A stretch of DNA of 64,000 bases from Ralstonia insidiosa (GCF_008801405.1 NZ_VZPV01000002.1:372001-436000); one strand, 5' to 3'; positions 24,519-32,726 are shown, numbered from the stretch's first letter. Program-made: numbers and translations. The notes: generated from the sequence alone by a model not told the origin.

Positions 24519-24854
24519 TTACGCGCCGTTGGCTGCGTAGACGTAGGCAAACACAAACGCCCCGATCACCAGCGAGGCCACCCAGCCGGAGAGTCGCACG
24601 CGGCGCGAACGCACCGCCACGCTCGAAAACAGCATGCGCTCACGGCGCGCTGCGGAGCCAAAGGCCAGCAGCAGAACGCCGAGCAGGCCAATGGCCGCAA
24701 CGGCTGCGCCGACGCTCAGGCGCGACCACGCGGCCGTCAGATGTTCACCATCCCGGTAACCAAGATAGCTGCTGACCGCTCCGATCACGACGAGGGCGGT
24801 GCAGCCGAGGACAAAACGACCGCGCGCGGGGCGGGCCTTCCAATCAACTGACAT
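24519..24854 (-). CDS. Small three-helix membrane protein, function unknown
   Basis: A 111-residue protein with three hydrophobic segments: about residues 13-32, 48-66 and 88-107, the last ending A-Y-V-Y-A. Between helices two and three is a basic loop, A-A-R-R-E-R ... S-R-R-V-R, predicting that loop to be cytoplasmic. I do not recognise the family. The start at 24854 gives a sensible short N-terminus; the frame stays open upstream to 24962 but that stretch is not conserved-looking. It is divergent from the glucan biosynthesis gene with 148 bp between starts. Confidence 0.6.
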   Translation of the reverse strand: MSVDWKARPARGRFVLGCTALVVIGAVSSYLGYRDGEHLTAAWSRLSVGAAVAAIGLLGVLLLAFGSAARRERMLFSSVAVRSRRVRLSGWVASLVIGAFVFAYVYAANGA

Positions 24855-25002
24855 GTTGTTCTTGTTCTGAAAACACAATGGGCGAAGTATAAGTCGCATG
24901 CCAACCGGCCTCACCAAGTGCGACGCCAAGTCCCCGTCCGGAACCCCTGCCCGCGTTACCATGTCGGACTATTCTGATCCTCAAGTTACGTTACAGGCAC
25001 CT

Positions 25003-26640
25003 ATGGTCACACGTCGAACCCTTCTTGCCTCCGCCTCCGTGACCGCCACGCTGGCAGCGCTCGGCATCACGCCCGAAGCACTGGCCGCAAATGGCGTCAA
25101 ACTCGGCGTCAAACTGGGCGATGCCGCACCGTTTTCTTTCGATGCGCTGATCGAGCGCGCCCGCACGATGGCCGGCCAGCAGTACACGCCGCCCGCCACG
25201 GCGCCGGCCGATATCCTCGCCAAGATCGACTACGAAGCCCACGGCAAGATCAAGTTCGACACGGCACACGCGCTGTTTGCCGATGGCCCGGGGCAGTTTC
25301 CGGTGACGTTCTTCCACCTGGGCACGTTCTTCCGCGCGCCCGTGCACATGCACGTTGTGGAAAAAGGCGCCGCGCGCGAGGTCGTCTACGACGCGTCGTA
25401 CTTCGACATGCCCGCCGACAGCCCCGCACGCAAGCTGCCCGATGGGACCAAACCCGGCAGCGGCTTCGCTGGCTTCCGCTTCCAGGAGAGCCGCCTGGGC
25501 GACCAGAAGAAGCTCGACTGGAAGAAGAACGACTGGGTGGCCTTCCTGGGTGCGTCGTACTTCCGCGCCATCGGCGAGCTGTATCAGTACGGCCTGTCGG
25601 CACGCGGCATTGCGCTGGACGTCGCACAGGCTGGCAAGCCGGAAGAATTCCCCAACTTCACGCACGTGTGGTTCGACACGCCGGCAGACAACCGCGCCGA
25701 TTCGGTGACGATCTACACGCTGCTCGACGGCCCGAGCATCACAGGTGCTTACCGCTTTGTCATGCATCGCACGAAGGGCGTGGTGATGGACATCGACACA
25801 GCCATCTTCCTGCGCAAGGACATCGACCGCTTCGGCATCGCGCCCGCTACGTCGATGTACTGGTTCTCGGAAACCGCCAAGGGCACCGCCACCGACTGGC
25901 GCCCCGAAGTGCACGACTCCGATGGCCTGGCCCTGTGGACGGGCAGCGGCGAGCGCATCTGGCGCCCGCTGAACGATCCGCCGCGCACGATGGCCTCAGC
26001 CTTTGGCGACAACAACCCACGCGGCTTCGGCCTGCTGCAGCGCGATCGCGATTTCAACAACTACCAGGACGGCGTGCACTACGAGCGCCGCCCGAGCCTG
26101 TGGGTCGAGCCGCTGGAGGGCTGGGGCGAAGGCGCGGTGCAGTTGATCGAGATCCCGACCGACGACGAGATTCACGACAACATCGTCGCCATGTGGGTGC
26201 CGAAGGCACCGGCGCGCGCCGGCAGCCAGTACCGCCTGCGCTACCGCCTGCACTGGCTGGCCGATGAGCCGTATCCGACGCCGCTGGCGCGCTGCGTGGC
26301 CACGCGCTTGGGCAACGGTGGCCAGCCGGGCCAACCGCGTCCGCACGGTGTGCGCAAGTTCATGGTGGAGTTCAAGGGCGGCCCGCTGGAGAAGCTGCCC
26401 TTTGGCGTAAAGCCCGAAGCGGTGTTGAGCACCTCGCGCGGTACGTTCTCGTATGTATTTACCGAAGCGGTGCCGAACGGCGTGCCAGGCCACTGGCGCG
26501 CGCAGTTCGATTTGACGGTCGAGGGCAAGGAGCCGGTGGACATGCGCCTGTTCCTGCGCGTGGATGGCAAGCCGCTGTCGGAAACATGGCTGTATCAATA
26601 CCACCCGTTTCAATCACCAGTGGGGCCGGTGGCGTCGTAA
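25003..26640 (+). CDS. opgD: Periplasmic glucan biosynthesis protein, MdoG/OpgD family
   Basis: A 545-residue protein of the OpgG/OpgD family, which shapes the backbone of osmoregulated periplasmic glucans. The N-terminus is a Tat signal: T-R-R-T-L-L-A-S near residue 3, a hydrophobic core and A-L-A before the mature part. A Tat signal with no OpgH glucosyltransferase partner nearby is typical of OpgD rather than OpgG. Body motifs include F-Q-E-S-R-L-G, F-L-G-A-S-Y-F-R-A, N-N-P-R-G-F-G-L-L-Q-R-D-R-D-F and Y-E-R-R-P-S-L-W-V-E-P. An in-frame ATG at 24961 would add 14 residues; both starts keep the signal. Stands alone. Confidence 0.85.
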   Translation: MVTRRTLLASASVTATLAALGITPEALAANGVKLGVKLGDAAPFSFDALIERARTMAGQQYTPPATAPADILAKIDYEAHGKIKFDTAHALFADGPGQFPVTFFHLGTFFRAPVHMHVVEKGAAREVVYDASYFDMPADSPARKLPDGTKPGSGFAGFRFQESRLGDQKKLDWKKNDWVAFLGASYFRAIGELYQYGLSARGIALDVAQAGKPEEFPNFTHVWFDTPADNRADSVTIYTLLDGPSITGAYRFVMHRTKGVVMDIDTAIFLRKDIDRFGIAPATSMYWFSETAKGTATDWRPEVHDSDGLALWTGSGERIWRPLNDPPRTMASAFGDNNPRGFGLLQRDRDFNNYQDGVHYERRPSLWVEPLEGWGEGAVQLIEIPTDDEIHDNIVAMWVPKAPARAGSQYRLRYRLHWLADEPYPTPLARCVATRLGNGGQPGQPRPHGVRKFMVEFKGGPLEKLPFGVKPEAVLSTSRGTFSYVFTEAVPNGVPGHWRAQFDLTVEGKEPVDMRLFLRVDGKPLSETWLYQYHPFQSPVGPVAS

Positions 26641-26656
26641 GCGCTAGCGCGAGCGA

Positions 26657-26685
26657 ATAAAAAAAGGCGGGAGAATTCCCGCCTT
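26657..26685 (-). terminator. Rho-independent terminator of the pilin-like gene
   Basis: Perfect 9-bp stem AAGGCGGGA / TCCCGCCTT with a four-base loop, followed on minus by seven T. It starts inside the stop codon of the gene at 26684. It may also help end the convergent opgD transcript. Confidence 0.85.
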
Positions 26686-27139
26686 ACTTGTATGCGACCG
26701 TCACGATGGCCAGTGCCGGTTCGGCGCCAGGTGAATGTGAGAGCGTGAGTTTTCCGCGGTTGCCCGCCAGCACGTTGGATTTGAAGCCGTCATACCGAGC
26801 ACGCATCAGTGCCCCGCTCACGACTTCACCAACCCTGTGCCACACCCCCGACGACTTGCCGCGCGCCATAACCGACACCTCGGCTGGCACTGGCTTGACC
26901 GCGGGTGTGTTGAAGTCCACGACCACTTGATTGCCGGTTGCGGCCGTACGGGCCTGCAGCCCATCGGCCGTGCCGGCAGCACGCGGCCCAGCCTGCACGC
27001 TGTACCCGGTTGCAACAACCGCCCCCGTGAAACGGATCGTGCCGCCGCTTTGACCGCCAGCGGCCAGTGCTCCGGTCGCCCCCATCAAACCAATCGCCGC
27101 CATCAGTGCCACGGCCCCTCTCGTATAACGCTTGTGCAT
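26684..27139 (-). CDS. Orphan type-1-pilin-like secreted protein without cysteines
   Basis: A 151-residue protein with a clear signal peptide (A-V-A-L-M-A-A-I-G-L-M-G-A-T-G-A-L-A-A). The mature part begins G-G-T-I-R-F-T-G-A-V-V and ends A-I-V-T-V-A-Y-K, the donor-strand-like start and beta-zipper-like end of chaperone-usher pilins. Unlike ordinary pilins it contains no cysteine, so the usual disulfide is missing, and no chaperone or usher gene is present in the window. It may be a decayed or repurposed pilin; the assignment rests on the overall pattern only. Confidence 0.5.
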   Translation of the reverse strand: MHKRYTRGAVALMAAIGLMGATGALAAGGQSGGTIRFTGAVVATGYSVQAGPRAAGTADGLQARTAATGNQVVVDFNTPAVKPVPAEVSVMARGKSSGVWHRVGEVVSGALMRARYDGFKSNVLAGNRGKLTLSHSPGAEPALAIVTVAYK

Positions 27140-27347
27140 AACAACCCCCAGTACCCGACCCTCGGGCGATGTTCTTTATCCAGTCGTTTACGGACGACCA
27201 GACCTGACATATTTTTAACCGCCATTTTGTAACAGTCAGATTCAACAATTCTTTACATACAAAATCGTCTCACAATCCGATTCTTATTCTTAACCACGGG
27301 TATTCCCGATTGATCATCAGAATCGAAAATACCGCGTTATTCAAGAT
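27140..27347. promoter_or_regulatory. A/T-rich intergenic stretch upstream of the pilin-like gene
   Basis: About 208 bp, visibly richer in A and T than its surroundings, especially 27205-27345. It should hold the promoter for the minus-strand pilin-like gene and the 3' end of the beta-lactamase transcript. CGGG-TATT-CCCG near 27297 is a small hairpin. No strong terminator is visible. Confidence 0.35.
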
Positions 27348-28163
27348 CTAGGGTGTTGGCCACACTTCCAATGCCTGCATCAGCCGTTTTCCTAACGGAA
27401 TGCGCTTGGCCATGTCGGCCTCAAGCGGCATGTCGATGTTCAGGGCGAACGCGTACACCTTCCCCTCACGCTCGACCCAGCCCACCCACCAGCCGATCTC
27501 GGGCTGATACTCGGTAGCGACCCCCGTCTTGGCGTACAGCGCGGCATCGCCCTGTTTCTCGATCAGCAGCATGCGGTGAACCAGATCCCACGTGCGCGGC
27601 TTCACCGGCAGTTGCTTGAGCGCAAGGCGGCTGGTGAAGCGCGCCTCTTCAAATGCGGAAATTTCCAATGGACCACGCAGCCAAAACTGGTCAATCACGC
27701 TGCCGATCTGGCGGTTGCCGTAGTCAAAGGCATCCACATAGGCCTGCATGCGCGCGGGGCCGATACGGCGCGCAACCTCCTGGTAGATCGGCACGTTCGA
27801 CACGCGGATCGCCTCGGGCAATGCCATGTCCTTCTCCCACTGTTTGAAGGGCTGTGGCTTGCCACCGTATGGAATCACCTCCTGGTCGTCACGCACGGCA
27901 CCCGTATCGAAGGCGATCAGGCTGTTGGGAATCTTGAAGGTTGATGCAGGGTGGATGCGCCGCGCGGCGCGTGCCGGGTCCACCACGTAGGTGCGATCAC
28001 CACGGATGTCCATCAGCACGAAGGTGCCGGTAACACCGGCTTCGTCGAACACGCGCTTGAGGTCATCGCGCACGACCAGCTCGGCGTGCGCCTGACTGGC
28101 ACCCATCACGAACGCATAGGCTGTGAGGGCCAGCGCAAAGGTCTTTGACCAGCGAGGGAACAT
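27348..28163 (-). CDS. blaOXA: Class D beta-lactamase, OXA-60 family
   Basis: A 271-residue oxacillinase. The signal peptide ends at A-H-A (residue 27). Active-site motifs are complete: S74-T-F-K77 with the nucleophile Ser and the Lys that is carboxylated in this class, S-N-V (S-x-V motif), Y-G-N in F-D-Y-G-N-R-Q, and K-T-G in Y-A-K-T-G-V. From memory it is very close to OXA-60 of R. pickettii through the whole length (for example H-P-A-S-T-F-K-I-P-N-S-L-I-A-F-D-T-G-A-V), so it is the resident chromosomal enzyme, not an acquired gene. GGAGT upstream supports the start at 28163. A divergent activator-like gene lies 185 bp away. Confidence 0.93.
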   Translation of the reverse strand: MFPRWSKTFALALTAYAFVMGASQAHAELVVRDDLKRVFDEAGVTGTFVLMDIRGDRTYVVDPARAARRIHPASTFKIPNSLIAFDTGAVRDDQEVIPYGGKPQPFKQWEKDMALPEAIRVSNVPIYQEVARRIGPARMQAYVDAFDYGNRQIGSVIDQFWLRGPLEISAFEEARFTSRLALKQLPVKPRTWDLVHRMLLIEKQGDAALYAKTGVATEYQPEIGWWVGWVEREGKVYAFALNIDMPLEADMAKRIPLGKRLMQALEVWPTP

Positions 28164-28348
28164 AGGGACTCCTTGAACGTTGTCGGTAGCTGCCGGCAAG
28201 CACCGGCGCTGCGCATCGTAGGGAGCGCGCTGTGCCCTTTCCAGCGCGCAAGGCATGCTGCACGTCACACGCGTAACGCCTGTAACAAACGGCTTGGCGC
28301 ACAATGGCGGCAACGCTTTTGCCTTACAGCCTCCACCGCAGTTTCCGT
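28164..28348. promoter_or_regulatory. Divergent control region, beta-lactamase / RP3-like activator
   Basis: 185 bp between divergent starts. Several GC-rich short inverted repeats occur (for example GCCGGCAAGCACCGGC near 28191-28206). For R. pickettii the equivalent spacer of about 190 bp is reported to hold the inducible OXA-60 promoter. The exact promoter boxes could not be fixed by eye. Confidence 0.5.
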
Positions 28349-29956
28349 ATGCAGCCACCCGCCTTGCCCGCCCTTCACCTGGAACTGACCACGCCGCAAA
28401 CCGTCGATGGCCGACGCGCGCCGTTCCAGAGCCTGTGGCTGTTGGTGCGGCTGGCCTATGCGCACCGCCTGTCGCCCGAGCAGCCCTTTGTGCGGCTGGC
28501 CGATCTGCGTGGGGCCGTATCGGATGCCAGCACACAGCGCATGATGATCAGCCGTGCGTTTCGCGATTGGCAGAACTGGGGCGTGCAAGCCGGCTGGGGC
28601 GAACAGCGCGACCGCGCGCCGCGCTTCCTCAACGCCGACAAACGCAGCCAGGGCCCGTTCTGGCTCACACCCGAAGACGTCGCGCGTGTCGTCTGCCTGG
28701 TCGAAGGGCGCATTGCCGACGATACGGACGTACGCGCCTTCCTCGGCATCGCCACCACAGAATGCCCGACGGACAACGCTGCAGAGGCCACCGCCAGCGC
28801 GCTGTCCGGCCCCGCACCCGGTACACCCAACCCCGCGTTCTGGCATGCCTTCCTAACGGCACGCCATGCCATGCGTGAAGGACGCCTGCTGCACGCGCTG
28901 GGGGCCGGCACCCACACCGGCAGCGCATCGGATGCCGAGCGCGGTGGTGCCTTGCTCGCCCTGCGCCACGCGGGGGATGCTGCCGACAACGATTTCCAAC
29001 GCGCCCTCGTCACCCTGGGCGAGGCGATGGCCGCCCGCCGGCTGGGCGACTCCACGCGTGCCAGCGCCTTGCTCTCGCAACTGCGCGCGCACCGCCGCCA
29101 GCGGCACGTGCTGGGCAATGACTACCTCGCCGCCATGGAGCACGTCGTCACCGCCTGGTGCGCGTATGACCGGCGCGATCTCGACCTCGCCGCCGGCTTG
29201 CTCGCACGCATGGCCGACGCCGAACCCGGCCGCAGCCTGCTGCGCTATCACCCGCAGATCCGGTTTGAGTGGAACAACCTCAGTGCCCTGATCGAACGCG
29301 CACGGTTGCTCTACGCCGACACGGCTGACGTTGCGCCGGAAGTGCGGGGGCAAACAGCGCAGCGCATCGTCGCCCAGTTCGAAACTGCCCTGGCCGCCGC
29401 GCTGGAAAGCCAGGCCTCCGACGCCGTGCAGCAGGTTGCCGCCAACCTCGGCATGACATGCTGGCTGCTGCGGGATGCGCTGGGCAACTCGGCAACCGCC
29501 GACGGCACCACCGATGCCGTGCGCTGGCTGGCCATGAGCGAGTGGCAAGCGCTGCGTAACGGTGGGCCACTGCAGTCGGCCTGGAACGCCATCGCCCTGA
29601 TGCGCATTGCGCGTGCCGATGCGCCGCGCGCTTCGCTCACGCTAGCAGACCTCCGGGCACAGGCCGGCCCGTTTGCCGAAGCCTTCGATGCGCGCTACTG
29701 GCCGCAACGCTGGGCCGATGTGGCGGCGCTGCGCCTGCGCGAGCACGACAGCGGCCGCCATCGATACGGCCACGTGCAAGTCAGCGGTTTGCTGCTGGAG
29801 CTGGCGTGGTTTGCCAAGGCCGACGGCGATCACGCCACCACCCGCACTGCCATGGAGCGGCTGTCGGAAACCACACAAGACCTCGCGCCGCATGACCGCG
29901 CCTACTTCGTGCAAGCACTCAAGCAACTTGCGCAGGCAACCGAGGCTGCACCCTGA
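28349..29956 (+). CDS. RP3-like activator of class D beta-lactamase expression
   Basis: A 535-residue cytoplasmic protein without signal or membrane segments. The N-terminal ~110 residues include L-S-P-E-Q-P-F-V-R-L-A-D-L-R-G-A-V-S and S-Q-G-P-F-W-L, suggesting a winged-helix DNA-binding part; the rest is alpha-helical and Ala/Leu/Arg rich, resembling helical-repeat regulators. In R. pickettii, ORF RP3 (about 532 residues), divergent from blaOXA-60 at about 190 bp, was reported to be needed for induced expression of both resident oxacillinases. Position, spacing and length here match that gene. The ATG at 28349 gives the matching length; an in-frame ATG at 28304 adds 15 residues. Confidence 0.75.
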   Translation: MQPPALPALHLELTTPQTVDGRRAPFQSLWLLVRLAYAHRLSPEQPFVRLADLRGAVSDASTQRMMISRAFRDWQNWGVQAGWGEQRDRAPRFLNADKRSQGPFWLTPEDVARVVCLVEGRIADDTDVRAFLGIATTECPTDNAAEATASALSGPAPGTPNPAFWHAFLTARHAMREGRLLHALGAGTHTGSASDAERGGALLALRHAGDAADNDFQRALVTLGEAMAARRLGDSTRASALLSQLRAHRRQRHVLGNDYLAAMEHVVTAWCAYDRRDLDLAAGLLARMADAEPGRSLLRYHPQIRFEWNNLSALIERARLLYADTADVAPEVRGQTAQRIVAQFETALAAALESQASDAVQQVAANLGMTCWLLRDALGNSATADGTTDAVRWLAMSEWQALRNGGPLQSAWNAIALMRIARADAPRASLTLADLRAQAGPFAEAFDARYWPQRWADVAALRLREHDSGRHRYGHVQVSGLLLELAWFAKADGDHATTRTAMERLSETTQDLAPHDRAYFVQALKQLAQATEAAP

Positions 29957-29985
29957 ACCTGTCGACCATGGATCGGCGGAAATAT

Positions 29986-30003
29986 TCGTTGCATCCCTAA
30001 CGA
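29986..30003. promoter_or_regulatory. Candidate MarR operator upstream of its own gene
   Basis: TCGTT-N8-AACGA inverted repeat that contains GTTGCATCCCTA (29988-29999). The same 12-mer occurs at 30489-30500 before pcp, at nearly the same distance from the start codon. Confidence 0.45.
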
Positions 30004-30024
30004 TCTATCGCTAGACTGCCGCGC

Positions 30025-30444
30025 ATGTTCGATCACTGCCTGTACTTCAACACGACTGCCCTCGCCCGCACCGTCGAGCGCGAATGGACCGCCGCGTACG
30101 CGCCGCTCAGCCTGACGCCGCCGCAGGGGTTCGTGCTGCGTGTGGTGCTCAAGCGGCCCGGGGTACTCAACCGCGAGCTGGCCGAGGTACTGGGCATTGC
30201 GCGGCCGACCGCCACGCGGCTTGTTGATGGCCTGATCGCCAAAGGATTGGTGGAACGCCAGCCCTCAGCGGAAGACGGCCGCGAGTGGAACCTGTTCCCC
30301 ACCGATGCCGCACGTGCGATGGAAGCTGCGTTGCAGGCGGCCAGCGCCAAGGTGGCGCGGCGCTTGCGCGAACACGTAGGCACCAACGTATTTGACGACA
30401 CGGTCCAGGCCCTCCGTGACGTACGCAGCGCACTGAACACGTAG
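30025..30444 (+). CDS. MarR-family transcriptional regulator
   Basis: A 139-residue winged-helix regulator. The DNA-binding part reads L-T-P-P-Q-G-F-V-L-R-V-V-L then L-N-R-E-L-A-E-V-L-G-I-A-R-P-T-A-T-R-L-V-D-G-L-I and the wing V-E-R-Q-P-S-A-E-D-G-R-E-W-N-L, the usual MarR D-x-R region. Flanking N- and C-terminal helices form the dimer interface. It is followed by its own terminator and then by the pyroglutamyl peptidase gene on the same strand. A shared 12-bp sequence in both promoters suggests it controls itself and pcp. Confidence 0.85.
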   Translation: MFDHCLYFNTTALARTVEREWTAAYAPLSLTPPQGFVLRVVLKRPGVLNRELAEVLGIARPTATRLVDGLIAKGLVERQPSAEDGREWNLFPTDAARAMEAALQAASAKVARRLREHVGTNVFDDTVQALRDVRSALNT

Positions 30445-30454
30445 CAAAAGCCAA

Positions 30455-30477
30455 AGCGGCATCTGCCGCCTTTTTTT
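30455..30477 (+). terminator. Rho-independent terminator after the MarR gene
   Basis: Short GC stem GCGGC / GCCGC with a four-base loop, followed by seven T. It separates the MarR gene from pcp, which therefore needs its own promoter. Confidence 0.75.
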
Positions 30478-30488
30478 ATCACCATTTA

Positions 30489-30500
30489 GTTGCATCCCTA
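30489..30500. promoter_or_regulatory. Second copy of the MarR-associated motif, upstream of pcp
   Basis: GTTGCATCCCTA, identical to 29988-29999, 22 bp before the pcp start codon (25 bp in the MarR promoter). A candidate regulator or promoter element common to both genes. Confidence 0.4.
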
Positions 30501-30522
30501 CGCATTTTGCAAGGAGCCATGC

Positions 30523-31170
30523 ATGACCACAGTCCTCGTCACCGGCATCGAGCCATTTGAATCCGACCCGACCAACCCCTCCTGGGATATCGCGCAGGCG
30601 CTCGATGGCACGCAAGTCGACGGCGCGACCATTGTGGCGCGGCAGTTGCCCTGCGTGTTCGGCGTGGCCAATGAACAGTTGGTGGCGGCAATTGAAGAGA
30701 CGTCGCCCACGCTGGTGTTCGCGCTCGGGCTGGCGAGCGGGCGGGCGGAGATCTCGGTGGAGCGCGTAGCGATCAACATCATCGACGCGCGCATTCCCGA
30801 TAACGCGGGCAACCAGCCGGTCGACACACCCGTGGTGGTAGACGGGCCGACGGCGTACTTCTCCACGCTGCCGATCAAGGCGATCGTGCAGACGCTGCGC
30901 GAGGCGGGCGTGCCCGCGGCGGTGTCGCAAAGTGCCGGCACGTACAACTGTAACCACTTGTTCTACGGTCTGATGCACCACATCGCCACGCGCGCGCCGC
31001 AGGTGCGCGGTGGCTTCATCCACGTGCCGACCACGCCCGAACTGGCGGCGCGGCATGCAGGCCGGCCAAGCCTGTCGCTCGATACGCAGGTCAAAGGGAT
31101 ACGCACGGCGATTAGCGTTGCGCTCGCCACGCGTGCTGATCTCAAGGTGAGCGGTGGTGCGGTGCACTAG
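30523..31170 (+). CDS. pcp: Pyroglutamyl peptidase I (pyrrolidone-carboxylate peptidase)
   Basis: A 215-residue cysteine peptidase that removes N-terminal pyroglutamate from peptides in the cytoplasm. Signatures: N-terminal V-L-V-T-G-I-E-P-F (family G-F-x-P-F region), the catalytic Glu block V-E-R-V-A-I-N-I, catalytic Cys in S-A-G-T-Y-N-C-N, and the catalytic His in F-I-H-V-P. Length matches the family. AAGGAG seven bases ahead of the ATG at 30523 fixes the start. The N-terminal G-I-E-P-F differs slightly from the usual G-F-x-P-F but the catalytic triad is complete. Confidence 0.92.
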   Translation: MTTVLVTGIEPFESDPTNPSWDIAQALDGTQVDGATIVARQLPCVFGVANEQLVAAIEETSPTLVFALGLASGRAEISVERVAINIIDARIPDNAGNQPVDTPVVVDGPTAYFSTLPIKAIVQTLREAGVPAAVSQSAGTYNCNHLFYGLMHHIATRAPQVRGGFIHVPTTPELAARHAGRPSLSLDTQVKGIRTAISVALATRADLKVSGGAVH

Positions 31171-31230
31171 GGCAGACGCGGCGCCCGATGCTACGATCCA
31201 GGCGACACTTCATTTCGCGAGGATCCTCAC

Positions 31231-31599
31231 ATGAAGAAGAATGCATGGATGCTCGGCATCTGCCTGGCGGTTGCAGGCGCGCTTGGTTCGATCACGTTAC
31301 CTGCACAGGCGCAGGTGTCGGTGCACGTACGGATCGGCCCACCGCCGCCGCCACGCCACGAGCGGATTCCGAGACTGCCACCGGGCTACGTGTGGGCACC
31401 TGGCTACTGGCAATTGCACGGCAACCGTTACGTCTGGCGCCCTGGCCATCAGATGCGCGGGCGCCCCGGCCAACATTGGCGGGCCCCACATTGGGTGCAC
31501 GGTCGCCATGGCTGGGAAATGCGTCAAGGTGGCTGGGACCGTAACCACGGTCACCCCAAGAACCGCATCCACGGCTGCCCTCCCGGCCGCCGGTGCTGA
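31231..31599 (+). CDS. YXWGXW-repeat secreted basic protein
   Basis: A 122-residue protein with a signal peptide (A-W-M-L-G-I-C-L-A-V-A-G-A-L-G ... A-Q-A). The mature part is rich in Arg, His, Pro, Gly and Trp, with P-G-Y-V-W-A-P-G-Y-W and N-R-Y-V-W-R-P-G-H, the YXWGXW/WxxGxW repeat. Such small envelope proteins are common in Burkholderiales and their role is unknown. GAGGATCCTCAC precedes the ATG. It stands alone and is ended by a strong terminator. Confidence 0.75.
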   Translation: MKKNAWMLGICLAVAGALGSITLPAQAQVSVHVRIGPPPPPRHERIPRLPPGYVWAPGYWQLHGNRYVWRPGHQMRGRPGQHWRAPHWVHGRHGWEMRQGGWDRNHGHPKNRIHGCPPGRRC

Positions 31600-31609
31600 A
31601 GTAGTCAAG

Positions 31610-31640
31610 ACAGGCCAGCCAAGCGCTGGCCTGTTTTTTT
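31610..31640 (+). terminator. Strong rho-independent terminator
   Basis: Perfect 10-bp stem ACAGGCCAGC / GCTGGCCTGT with a five-base loop and a T7 tract. It ends the YXWGXW gene and lies just before the convergent azoreductase gene's stop. Confidence 0.9.
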
Positions 31641-31653
31641 GGCCGCGGGCGAC

Positions 31654-32280
31654 TTACGCCACCAGCGGCATCAGCAACCTGCGTGTCGCCAACTCTTGGC
31701 GGAAAACCTCAAACGCCTGCACCACCGAATCCGCACCGCGCGCCGTGTTCTGCAAGCGGATGCCCTCCACCTGCTGGATGCCCACGGTAGCAAACACATA
31801 GCGCAAATACGGCATCAGGAAATCCGTCTGCGCGTGGGCACCGTCAAAATTGCCGCCCGATGCCGACACCACCAGCACCGAGCGATCCGCCAGCACGCCC
31901 ACCTTGCCTGTCGGCGTACGGCGGAACGTGCGCTCGGGCCGCACCACCAGGTCGATCCACGCCTTCAGTATCGACGGCACGGTGTAGTTGTGCACAGGCG
32001 TGGAGATCAACACAGCATCCGCCGCCTCCAGTTCACCGATCAACGTCTCGGACAGCGCCAGTTCCGCATGGTGTGCGTGGGTGCGATCGGCGTCGGGCAT
32101 CAGGCTGGCCTCGACGAAGGCGGCATCGGGATGCGGCAGCGGCGTTGCCGCAAGATCGCGCTCGATGATGCGCAAGCCAGCGTTGGCCTCCGCCAGTTGA
32201 TCGAGCATCAGCTGCGCAGCACGCCGGCTGTGCGATCGGCTCTCTCGCGGGCTCACGGCCACATGCAGCAGCGTCGTCAT
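31654..32280 (-). CDS. azoR: FMN-dependent NADH:azo/quinone reductase
   Basis: A 208-residue flavodoxin-fold reductase of the AzoR family, which reduces quinones and azo compounds with NADH. Features: the N-terminal phosphate-binding strand L-L-H-V-A-V-S-P-R-E-S-R-S-H-S, P-V-H-N-Y-T-V-P-S-I-L-K-A-W-I-D in the middle and S-A-S-G-G-N-F near residue 140. It is the last gene of a three-gene operon; its start codon overlaps the stop of the acetyltransferase gene as ATGA. With an AhpD-like first gene, the operon looks like a response to redox-active or electrophilic compounds. Confidence 0.88.
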   Translation of the reverse strand: MTTLLHVAVSPRESRSHSRRAAQLMLDQLAEANAGLRIIERDLAATPLPHPDAAFVEASLMPDADRTHAHHAELALSETLIGELEAADAVLISTPVHNYTVPSILKAWIDLVVRPERTFRRTPTGKVGVLADRSVLVVSASGGNFDGAHAQTDFLMPYLRYVFATVGIQQVEGIRLQNTARGADSVVQAFEVFRQELATRRLLMPLVA

Positions 32281-32726
32281 GCGGCGCCTCTTGCCGGCGT
32301 GTTGAACCCGAAACGCAGTGCACCAGCCAGCAGGCCATTGCGGTAGTAGAAGCGGTGACCAAGCACGTTGGACAAGGGCGTGTCGAGCACCAGCCGCGCG
32401 CATCCCAGGCGCTGTGCCGTGTCCTTCAGATGATCCATCAACACGTTGCCCAAACCGCTGCTGCGCAGGTTGGCGTCGGTCACCAGATCGTCGACGTACA
32501 GGAAGGGGCCGTAGACGAGGTTCTCCTGCAAGCGATAACCCGCCAGAGCGACAGGCATGCCGTCACGCCAGACCGCGATGAGGCGATAGCCGTCCTCGAC
32601 CTGCCGGCGCCAGCGCGCGACCAGCTCATCGGCGTCGGCCAGATGCGGCCGCAGCTGATGCATGACGGGAAAGCACGCACGCAGCGCGGCTTCGTCTTCA
32701 ACGGGGCGGATGGTGTCCATGGTCAT
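32277..32726 (-). CDS. GNAT-family N-acetyltransferase
   Basis: A 149-residue single GNAT domain. The acetyl-CoA pyrophosphate loop is L-R-S-S-G-L-G-N-V-L-M near residue 86, preceded by the beta strand Y-V-D-D-L-V-T; the end has F-Y-Y-R-N-G-L. Substrate unknown. I place the start at 32726 because that ATG overlaps the upstream stop as ATGA; another in-frame ATG follows two codons later. It is the middle gene of the AhpD-like/GNAT/azoR operon, coupled on both sides by four-base overlaps. Confidence 0.82.
   Translation of the reverse strand: MTMDTIRPVEDEAALRACFPVMHQLRPHLADADELVARWRRQVEDGYRLIAVWRDGMPVALAGYRLQENLVYGPFLYVDDLVTDANLRSSGLGNVLMDHLKDTAQRLGCARLVLDTPLSNVLGHRFYYRNGLLAGALRFGFNTPARGAA

Noticed and set aside
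28164..28535. N-terminal extension of the beta-lactamase frame to 395 codons
   Set aside because: The signal peptide begins at the ATG at 28163 with a ribosome-binding site; the upstream part overlaps the divergent activator.
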